64,000 nucleotides of DNA from Agriotes lineatus. Its lineage: Eukaryota; Arthropoda; Insecta; Coleoptera; Elateridae. The notes beneath the pieces are model-generated. The model was not told the origin of the DNA. It saw nothing but the letters and a program-made list of their open reading frames with translations, and did no database searches. The stretch is from contig CALNHX010005178.1 of assembly GCA_940337035.1 (NCBI GenBank), positions 48,085 through 112,084 of the forward strand, given 5' to 3'. The first letter of the stretch is position 1. Every line of letters begins with the position of its first letter. Made by a program: the position numbers and the translations under genes. Below are positions 56,241-64,000 of the stretch, in pieces.

Positions 56241-58201
56241 TGTTACGGTATTACACTGATTTTACGACACTCAAGAATGAGTAAGTGCCGAATACTTCAA
56301 TAAGTCGGGGAAACGTCCACACTTACCCTAAAAATCGCTGCAAAACAGACTAAAGGATGCGGCTCATATACTCTCAGGGAGACGGGCGTGGTCATAAGAC
56401 GATGCACTACAAGCAAGCGTGACAGTAGGTATAGGGTGTTGCTAAAGGAAAGGGCCCCACAAGGTGCAGTCAGGGAGGAGTAACCCATGCTTAACCGAAC
56501 CTTGATAGTCAAACGGAGTGTGATACGAGAACTCGGTCTTACGAACCTCGTCGCTGCCACAGGAAGCGTTGGTCAACTTACCTGTGACGCTCCAACGCTC
56601 AGGCTTCGCTGTACATAAATCTTTACAATGCAACCTGAATGAGGCATGCACAGATTCATAAATTATAAAGCCTCAGTTCAAATAACGGTCTACTAGAAAC
56701 AATGTAGCGATACACTTGACCACAAAGGAATCACCACACGGATCGATTATCAATAAGGGGCCCAGCTGGGAGACGCTTTATTGCTAGTCACAGTTACGGG
56801 GGGTTATCTTAATTTCAAAAATACAACAGGCCTTTGCACACCGTAATGAATTTAATCAAACGGCCTAAGCGCTCAAACTAGGCCACCACAAATAAGCTAA
56901 ATTAACTAAGCACAGCGATGAGATTATATTACATTTGCGACACATATGATCGAAACTAGGCCAATACAGGCAAGCCACATAAACTATGTATGACAGCGCT
57001 CAAATTATATTACATTTGTTCCACAATCAAGTGAAATTATGCCAATACAGGCAAGCAACATGAACTATGTATGACAGCGCTCAAATTATATTACATTTGC
57101 GCCACAAACGAGTGAAATTAGGCTAATACAGGCAAGCCACATGAACTATGTATGACAGCGGTCAAGCTATATTACATGTGCGTCGCATATGATCGAAATC
57201 AGGCCAATACAGGCAAGCAAAATGAGCTATATATCCTAGCGCTCAAATTATATTACATTTGCGTCACAAACGAGTGAAATTAAGCCAATACAGGAAGGCA
57301 AAATGAGCTATGTATGACAGCGCTCAAATTATACTACATGTGCGTCGCATATGATCAAATTAGTTAACTACTAGTCTAATTACACACATAGTACCTTTGT
57401 AGCGAGGCGTCAAACGTCAGGCGAGCCGGTAGCCTACGGTCTCCTGGCTGCGACGTTGATTCGAACGAAAGCGTGGGAGTAGATGATAACGTTAGTGGAA
57501 ATCCCGGCAACGTGGCGAAGTATAGGTCACGTCTCCCTCGAGATGAAGTAACCGTGAGACCAAAAATTAGTACAACCCTTCTGTTTTGATCCTCCGGTTT
57601 GGGTAAAAGGCACAGCTTGGCCTTACGGGATAATGCAAAGCTGACTGTCATCGGCATTCACTAGCCCCAACGCACACACACTGGGGCAAAAGCCCGGAAA
57701 AGCACCTCTCGCGTCGACGACTCGTAACGAAGTCCCGACCAAGCGTCGTCTCCCACAAGAAGAAAACAGAAAGAAGCTGTAGCAGCACGGAATATCGGAC
57801 GAGGTGTCCGAGGGCACCGCGGCTGTCAGAGCCAAGAAGCTCGCAGCGTCTCCTTAAGGAACACCGCCTCGAGACTGACTGACTCAAAAACCGACGTTAG
57901 CGGAGCTTTACGCTCAAATTCGCTGTCTGCCAGATGTGACCAATAGCAACGTCCGGTGACAAACTAGCAGTCCCGGCGCGATAGAGATCGACAGATGCTT
58001 TTATAAGTTTGAAGATGGGAATTTCACTTGCTCTCATGGGCAAAATTTTTAATAATTTGAAAATAGACGTAATCACCACTGAAGGACACGCAGCTGCATG
58101 AAACGACGATATTCAGACAGACTCGCCAACTCTGTCCCAAAACTGTACGAAATCGTAATGTAACTCTACGAATCCACGAAAAATAAAAAAATTGCCTGAC
58201 A
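56241..58201 (+). mobile_element. LTR family A, copy 2
   Basis: It begins TGTTACGG and ends TTGCCTGACA, matching copy 1 at both ends and through most of its length, but with a different internal array. It is 1,961 bp. The left flank is ATAT and the right flank GTTT, so there is no target duplication: it may be one LTR of a longer element, or have recombined. No primer-binding site is obvious after 58201. Noncoding frames of 60-90 codons inside it show no motifs. Confidence 0.75.
56880..57370 (+). repeat. Tandem array, ~81-bp unit, about 6 copies, in LTR A copy 2
   Basis: Units share CAGCGCTCAAATTATATTAC, GAGTGAAATTAGGC-like and CAATACAGGCAAGC, with starts near 56994, 57075, 57157, 57238 and 57319. 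Two versions alternate (CACAAACGAG and CGCATATGATC), suggesting a higher-order two-unit repeat. Confidence 0.9.
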
Positions 58202-58307
58202 GTTTCAAAATAACAATTCTCTACGATGATGTATCTACATTTTTCGTTAGTTAATTAATCGCACCAAGATTCTAAAACGTTAGAAATTCAGCACTAGGCC
58301 TGTGATA

Positions 58308-59187
58308 TGGAGGCGGGATGATAATTAGTTAGCCTCCACATATTTTATATACATAAATATAAATGTATACTCAAAAATGTCAACTTCCATCTTTGAATTG
58401 GCAATACTGAAAATATAGAGCCGATCTGTGAAATAGTTTGTTGTTTGCAGCTGTTTAAAGAAAACTTGTGTTGTATTTGTTTAACAATGGAAAATACTAA
58501 CCATTGTACGGTTATTTAATGTTTGCATACAAAAGTCTTAAAAGGTGCAAACATTTTTGAATAGACGAAAACTGTGCTGGGTGAATGTGCTCCATCATAT
58601 ACGACCGAAAAAAAATAGATGGTTAAATTTAATAGGGCCTCACCAGCGTCCAAGATAGGCACCGCTCTGAACGCCAAACAAGTGTCACTACAACAGAATT
58701 GGTTACCAAAATCCACAATATGTTGTTGAAAGACAAATTACTGAAATTGAGTGAAATAGCTAATGTAGGAAATATTTCAAAAGAGCTGATGTGCGATATT
58801 TTAACCCAAAAATTGGGCACGAAAAAACTGTCCGCATGATGGGTGCCTTTTTTCTTTTACCAGGAAAATGCGCGTTCTCACACTAGAGTTACTGCAGTGG
58901 GTAAAGTCATCGAGTTAAAGCACGATTTGTTTCCACAACTACCTTATTTACTCTATTTGGCTCCCTCGGACTTTGACTTATTCCCTAGGCCCAAAATTTG
59001 GTTCGGTGGAGAAAAATTTTCATCTGTTGAAAAGGCCACGCTCACTGTTGGCGCCTATTTTTCAGACCTTGAGTAAAGCACCCTTTGTATTAAGCATCCA
59101 AAAGGCTATGTTAAAAAATAAAACTAATTTTGAAAACATAAAACCTGTCTTTCATTGTTAGGGTAACCAATTATCATCCCGCTCTCG
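58308..59187 (+). mobile_element. Mariner-like element, internally deleted, with TIRs and TA duplication
   Basis: The TIRs are TGGAGGCGGGATGATAATTA at the left and, reverse-complemented from the right, CGAGAGCGGGATGATAATTG. TA lies outside both (58306-58307, 59188-59189). The element is 880 bp, short of the usual ~1.3 kb, because the centre of the transposase is missing. It cannot move itself but keeps its ends. Confidence 0.85.
58560..59077 (+). pseudogene. Mariner transposase remnant
   Basis: Shifted frames give GECAPSYTT (N-terminal DNA-binding domain), then KIHNMLLKDKLLKL and KKLSA, which precede the first catalytic block. The sequence then jumps from WVP at about 58851 straight to FYQENARSHT, LYLAPSDFDLFP and WFGGEKFSS, the last conserved blocks, ending at 59074-59076. 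About 100 residues with the first two catalytic aspartates are deleted. The D of LAPSDFDLF is kept. Several stops break the N-terminal part. Confidence 0.85.
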
Positions 59188-59464
59188 TATAAAACTCTAT
59201 TACCACCTTCATACACTCGATTACACATTTTTATAGTTAACATTCACACATTCTTGTCTAACACTGTATTCTTTATATTCACATACATGACACAACTTTT
59301 AATGTAAATTATGACCCCTCCGGTATACCTGCTGTGAGAGTCACATCGATGCACAGAATAATCCCTAATATTAATCTCGTACTGTCTTATTTCCGCAGGA
59401 ATACATATTTCACTGAGGAAAACCAGAGTTGGGCTCTATACTTCAGTTTAGGTAGTAAGCCATT

Positions 59465-59705
59465 GTTTTACGACTTTTTTGTAGGTGGCGAGGTGACAGA
59501 TAAACGTCAACCGACGTTAACATATCCTACAAATATTAATTAAAATGTTGTAATTTCACGATTTCTCGATTCAAATAGAACATAATGTACTCCTCGTCAC
59601 TGAAGTTCCTTTTTATCCTTCATGTGGTTTATTTACCTTGGTCCTACGGGAATCGGCAACTAAAACCACATTCCTGATAAAAAGCTAAACTCCAGTGTAC
59701 AAACT
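59465..59705 (-). repeat. Dispersed ~250-bp repeat (inverted partner at 10088-10343)
   Basis: The reverse complement matches 10088-10343 at roughly 85% by eye, including GTAGGACCAAGG and AACGTCGGTTGACGTTTATC. It is noncoding. Confidence 0.75.
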
Positions 59706-59819
59706 ACAATTGTTCAAATTTAGCTAATAAACTGCCACATCTAATACAGTATTACATTTTGTATACAGCATTCATTTAATCTAAATATTCACTTCCCGTT
59801 AGCATACCGGACAATCAGT

Positions 59820-60521
59820 ATTCCTCATAATATATACCAATTAATCTTAATTCGGTTACTGCCTCTTTGCATTTCACACACGTGACTTGATCTTTCTCTG
59901 CTTTGCAGTTATTCACACAATGCGATGCAGCACTTCTGTGACATGTCAATTTTGTCTTACGTTCATTGGCTCTGTGATTATAACCGTTACATTTGAAACA
60001 TCAGGTAACTCCAATAGTGTCAAATATTTTGCATATATCCCAGCGAATGTTGACTTTGACTACCTGCAACAGCGTATCATACGTCTCTGCATTCAATTTA
60101 TGTAATGCAAAATAACTATCCATCCTGCGGGTTTTTGCTGCTCCAATGTGTACGATTCTGATGTTTGTTTTATTTGCTACCATTCTGTTTAATATTTCGT
60201 CACCTGTCGTCTTTACATTCATTCCTTTCGCTAATTTTAACAGGAGATGTGCGTTTCTTTGGCTGATTGATATCGTATTTGCTGCCCAGTTTTGCTTCAG
60301 CTTCTTCCTTAAGTTTGGATACAAAATCCTACCTTTACTAACTTGTTTCACTCCAGATATTCCGATATTTGTCAGATCAATGTTATATTTAATTACTTCT
60401 TTAGTGACAAATCTCCTTGTCCTATATTATTTGGTTTTATTACCAAAACTGGTTTGTTCTTTTTTATATTAGCCTTTTGTGTATATGCCACCCTGCCCTG
60501 ATTTTCATTTTCAATAAATTT
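59820..60521 (-). pseudogene. Gag-like LINE ORF1 with zinc knuckles, C-terminal part
   Basis: On the minus strand the frame runs from NQGRVAYT at the insertion site through KKNKPVLVIKPNN, ISGVKQVSKGRI and DICKIFDTIGVT to a TGA at 60001. It continues after that stop with CFKCNGYNHRANE and CVNNCKAEKDQVTCVKC, the zinc-knuckle region of this ORF1 type. The TGA sits where an Arg codon is usual, so a CGA-to-TGA change is likely, and several knuckle cysteines are lost (HRSAASH). A frameshift near 60385 is also visible. The N-terminal part lies at 63792-64000, beyond the CR1-like insertion. Confidence 0.75.
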
Positions 60522-62744
60522 TTAATGCTGCTTTCCATCGCTGCACAATTTTTTTTTCAATTATATCGATCCGTTTATGATGGATGTGAATTAAATTTTA
60601 TTGGCAATAATAGAAATTTGTTTATTGCAGGCGATTTTAATTTGTCTAGGTTAAATAGAGCACATACTATTTATTTCTAATTTAACTGAAAAAGAATCTG
60701 GGTATTTTAATTTCTTAAATTTATTATCTTCAGAGCAACATAACACAATAATAAATGCTAATGGTGTATATCTGGGTCTCATATTAACAAATGTAGTAAG
60801 CAACAATTTCACTGTTGGGCTGGGAACCCCGCTTGTACCAGAAGATGCCCATCATCCTACATTATATTGTGAATTAGAATGCATCAGTAAATTTGTGGGC
60901 AGCTCTTATACATTCGGAGGCGAACAGTACAACTACCGGAAAACCGACTTTTTAAAGTTGTATCATGGTATTCGCAATACAGATTGGAATTTTGAAGGTG
61001 TTACTGATGTTGACACTACAGTAGATATCTTTTACTATGTATTATATAATGTGTTGGACGAAGCGGTCTCCAAAACTAAAAATATAAAGCGACGTTAGCC
61101 CTGTTGGATTACATCGGACATTATCAGAGATATAAAACGAAAAGACAGGTTTAGGAAACTGTACAGAAAAACCAAAATTAAAAATTACCGTTTAAATTTT
61201 GTTTATTTGAGAGCAAAAGTTAAACTGAACAATGCCAATGCATATAAAAACTATATAAAAGACGTGGAAGATAATTTAAATGTTCAACCTGACACATTTT
61301 GGTCTTTTTTGAAATTCGGAGAAACAACAGCAGTGACGTCGTAACGCAGTATAACGGTATAAGTTTGAAACGGAATACCTCTGAAGCACATTCATTTGCA
61401 AATTATTTTCAATCCGTGTACTCGAAAGAAAGAGCAGCCTACAATTTGACTGACATTCAACAGTCGTTTCCATTAATAAATAATAGTTTGCATATTTTAC
61501 TAGCTATTAAAAATCTTAAGCCTAAGAAATCTGTGGGACCGGACAAAGTACCAGCATATATATTCAAGGCTTGTGCGGAATATTTTGTAAAACCACTAGA
61601 ATTCATTTACTATTTAATAATAAATACTGCAACCTTTTCCAGCCAGTGGAAGATAACGAAGGTATGCCCCATATATAAGAGCGGTAGTAAAAATGACGTA
61701 ATCAATTACAGGCCAGTATCTCTTGTTTCAGTTCCCTGCAAGATATTTGAGTCCATAATATATAAATATCTATAAAATTTTATTAAACCTCATATCAGTA
61801 CCTCCCAACATGGTTTTGAACCGCGTAGGTCAACAATAACTAATCTATTACTTTCTACTGAATTTATTTCAGAGAGTATCAGTAAAAATTTACAAGCAGA
61901 CGTAATCTACACTGACTTCGAAAAAACATTCGATCGGGTTAATCATGATGTACTTTTGAAAAAACTTTATGATTACGGAGTTGGTGAAAATCTATTATTA
62001 TTATTTATAACTTACTTAAACCACAGACATCAATATGTAGTTTACAACGGTAAAACATCGTCGAAGTTCGAAACTCTATCAGGCGTGCCTCAAGGCAGCA
62101 ACTTGGGGCCTTTATTGTTTTTAATACTTATTAATGACCTACCACAAAATGTGATTAACTCAGAATGTCAACTATTTGCTAATGATTTGAAGATATATAA
62201 AGAGATTACTTGTTCAAACAATTGCCTTTTGTTACAGGAAGATATTGATTGAGTGTATACTTGGACGGTAAAAAACAAACTTACATGCGTGATTGTTAAT
62301 TTTTCAAAAAAAGTTGACTTACATCAATTTCAGTACAAAATCAGAAATGCGTTATTGGAAACAAGGCAAGGAATAAAGGATTTAAGAGTATACTTTGATA
62401 ACAAACTGAATTTTAACTCTCATGTTAACCAGTGTGTCAAAAAAGCATATAAACAACTTAGCTTTATACTAAGAAATTCCGCTTGCTTCCAAAACATCAA
62501 CACTTACAAAATGCTATATAATACCTTTGGTAGATGTCATCCGGAGTACGCATCGGCTGTTTGGTCACCGTGCTATAGTTTCTATATTAAAGCGATTGAG
62601 AAAGTTCAAAAAAGGTTTCTTAGGTTTTTATATTGTAACGATTCTACAGCCGGGTCGTTGCCCCGGGCATATGATTCAGCATCCCGTGCGATAGCATTGC
62701 AGAACGACCTTGGAGGCAGCTGCATGAGACGGTGTTAGTCAGCC

Positions 62745-62762
62745 TTCCCGAACATTCCAGAA
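62745..62762 (+). promoter_or_regulatory. Perfect four-unit heat-shock element
   Basis: TTCCCGAACATTCCAGAA contains four contiguous alternating nTTCn/nGAAn pentamers without mismatch, the binding site of trimeric heat-shock factor. A second, two-unit site (TTTCCAGAAAA) lies near 62820. Confidence 0.75.
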
Positions 62763-62843
62763 ACGGCCTTGCGCGTGTCACGTCAGAGTTGCCAGAAAGG
62801 TCGAGCGAACTCGAGACGTTTTCCAGAAAAAACTATCTGGCGA

Positions 62844-62876
62844 TATAAATACACTCCCGCAGGAATAGCGGGCAGT
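62844..62876 (+). promoter_or_regulatory. LTR core promoter: TATAAATA and initiator
   Basis: TATAAATA at 62844-62851 is the same TATA form as in insect hsp70 promoters. GCAGTT with its A at 62874 is 30 bp downstream of the first T, the right spacing for an arthropod initiator (consensus TCAGT-like). The start site itself is inferred. Confidence 0.65.
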
Positions 62877-63763
62877 TCGAATTCGGCAGCAAAACGCGTA
62901 GAGGTTCCATATAAATTAGCCGTGTGTGAAATAAATAACAGGTAAATACCATACAAATGGTTAGTGTTTAAGTCGTAAATAGGCAAATAAATAATTGTAT
63001 CGTTGTTAGAAATAGTGTCTGTAGTTCGTTAGTTTAAGTAATTCCGCCTTCATAATTCTTGTATATTTAAATAATTAATCAAAGTAAATAAACGTTTAAA
63101 ACCAGAAGCGTCGTATAATTTAAATAGCCCGAACGTAAAAACGTAACAATATTATAAAATGTATGGCCAATATACGTATCTCATACCAACTTCTGAATTA
63201 CGTGCAGAATTTAATATACTGTTATTAGAAAAACGACGTAAATTACTTTCGGCAATAATTGTTTACAAGATTTTGCCTAATTTAATAGACTGTTCCACTC
63301 TTCTACGATTTTTCAAATTTAATGTTCCGCATTATCGCAGTAGAAACAGATGTGTATTTTACATCAGTACTTGCAAAACTAGCTTCAGCCATTTAGATAT
63401 ATTTGCAATGAGTCGGGCTTCACATAAAAAAAAATTAATATTGGAACTGATTAGATAGTGGAAGGGTGTTGGGATGTGATGGTGCGGTGCCGTCGTCTGG
63501 TTGTGCAGCATCAGCGTGTATTGTACGCTGTTGATGGGGGCCCAATGCCGGTGTTGTGCTTCTGTCGTGGCACTACACTGACACTTCCTTTAGTACTAAC
63601 TGCGACTATGTACATTCTGTTTTTTTTTCTTATAAATTTATTGTGTGTGTTTTTTAGTATTATTACCACATATTACTATTACAGTATCGCAATTTTTTCT
63701 ATTTTCTTATATGTATATATGTATTCTGTATTATTGCAACCTTTGTTTGGTGGTAACTGTTGG

Positions 63764-63800
63764 TTGCATAAATAAATAAATAAATAAAATAAATAAATTT
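63764..63800. repeat. (AAAT)n tail of CR1-like LINE 3
   Basis: A run of AAAT/ATAAAT units follows TAACTGTTGGTTGCAT, a 3' end like that of LINEs 1 and 2 (CTGTTGGGTA, CCTGTTGGGCA). Confidence 0.85.
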
Positions 63801-64000
63801 CCCTGGATAATTGCCGTTTAGAGTGGAAATCGCTGCTTTTTGTTCATACACAGTTTCGAGGCAGCTCATCCTGTTCTTTCTAAGAGTCACCAGTGTATTT
63901 TTCATATCATCAACCATTCTTTTCATTGTAAATTGTTTCATAATGCAACATCTCTAGCAGCACCACAGAATATGTTTTACTTCTGTTACACATTGGTAGA
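63792..64000 (-). pseudogene. Gag-like LINE ORF1, N-terminal part (window edge)
   Basis: On the minus strand, HILWCC and a Cys pair resemble the end of a PHD-type finger. A helical, charged segment follows (MKQFTMKRMVDDMKNTL, LETVYEQKAAISTLN) and the frame runs to NYPGKF at the LINE 3 insertion site, continuing in frame at 60521. A stop after the Cys pair shows decay. It enters from beyond the right edge. Confidence 0.6.

Larger units (their letters stand above)
62634..63148 (+). mobile_element. Solo LTR (family D), 515 bp, with ATAT target duplication
   Basis: It begins TGTAACGATTC, ends AAAACGTAACA and is flanked by ATAT (62630-62633, 63149-63152). Deleting it and one ATAT restores the host RT frame exactly (F-L-Y-Y-K-M-Y-G). 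It is GC-richer than its surroundings and contains a heat-shock element, a TATA box, an initiator-like site and AATAAA at 62930-62935 in the expected U3-R-U5 order. Ty3/gypsy-like is likely from the 4-bp duplication and ends. Confidence 0.95.
60560..63458 (+). pseudogene. CR1-like LINE 3 ORF2: endonuclease end and reverse transcriptase
   Basis: The endonuclease tail has NRNLFIAGDFNLSRL and VPEDAHHPTLYCEL. A TAG at 61096-61098 and a shift near 61317 follow. RT blocks are KNLKPKKSVGPDKVPAYIF, NYRPVSLVSVPCKIFES, YTDFEKTFDRVNHD and SGVPQGSNLGPLLFLILIND. The catalytic box reads FANDL instead of (Y/F)ADDL, so a catalytic Asp is replaced by Asn. Later blocks (KDLRVYFDNKLNFNSHV, YASAVWSPCY, VQKRFLRFLY) stop at the solo LTR, and YLIPTSELRAEFN resumes beyond it to 63458. 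Several stops (61773, 62250) also interrupt it. Confidence 0.9.
60522..63791 (+). mobile_element. CR1-like LINE 3, 5'-truncated, inserted in a Gag-like ORF1
   Basis: The element starts inside the endonuclease and ends in an (AAAT)n tail. AATAAATTT at 60513-60521 and 63792-63800 is the target duplication, partly shared with the tail. Removing the element and one copy joins the minus-strand Gag-like ORF1 in frame (N-Y-P-G-K-F-I-E-N). The element itself carries a solo LTR at 62634-63148. Confidence 0.9.

Noticed and set aside
1..64000. tRNA or rRNA genes, CRISPR arrays, and a multigene defence or biosynthetic system
   Set aside because: No supporting sequence was seen in a by-eye reading of both strands. 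A covariance-model scan was not possible here, and a positive tRNAscan hit would overturn this.

Overview
The window is AT-rich, intron-bearing-type eukaryotic DNA made almost wholly of transposable elements. The mixture points to an insect. It holds an I/LOA-type LINE with a DUF4780-like ORF1, Jockey, RTE-like and CR1-like LINEs, hAT, pogo, mariner and DDE_3 remnants, and long gypsy-style LTRs with internal tandem repeats. A beetle is plausible because long repeat-bearing LTRs recall Woot of Tribolium, but the order is an inference. The only candidate host gene is a 33-codon terminal exon at the extreme left edge. No bacterial features, CRISPR, rRNA or tRNA genes were seen, and no multigene functional system.

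Layout. 1-275: 3' end of an unidentified gene. 430-13284: two direct copies of a ~2 kb noncoding repeat, each with a pogo-like miniature element and a small perfect or near-perfect palindrome. The second copy is split by a 3.6 kb hAT-like element (8429-12052) flanked by an 8-bp target duplication and packed with hairpins. Transposase remnants of hAT (4137) and DDE_3 (5815) type lie between the copies. 13285-16230: noncoding DNA with small miniature elements. 16230-22016 (minus): an I/LOA-type LINE with ORF1 and ORF2 (endonuclease, RT, RNase H), whose only visible lesion is a 473-bp palindromic TA-flanked element inside ORF2. 22243-23342: a probable LTR with 90-bp tandem repeats. 23427-31790 (plus): a decayed RTE-like LINE containing a nearly intact Jockey (26474-30852, minus) with a 10-bp target duplication.

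32301-40774: a solo LTR (family A) split by a CR1-like LINE (32367-38993), which is itself split by a family-B LTR structure (34174-37032) carrying 650 bp of foreign Jockey DNA. 41556-41941: a TA-flanked miniature element. 42739-46080 (minus): a second CR1-like LINE. 49830-52760 (minus): an old Jockey with a family-B solo LTR (50494-52532). 56241-58201: a second family-A LTR. 58308-59187: an internally deleted mariner. 59820-64000 (minus): a Gag-like ORF1 interrupted by a third CR1-like LINE (60522-63791, plus), which is interrupted in turn by a 515-bp solo LTR (62634-63148) with a heat-shock-type promoter.

The elements do not cooperate as a pathway; what they record is an order of insertion. 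In four cases removing the insertion and one target-site copy gives a continuous reading frame, which fixes both boundaries and relative age. The most unusual structures are the family-B chimera at 34174-37032, best explained by template switching from the locus at 50 kb, the solo LTR with a four-unit heat-shock element, and the hairpin-rich hAT-like element. All calls come from reading the sequence by eye; no database search was run.
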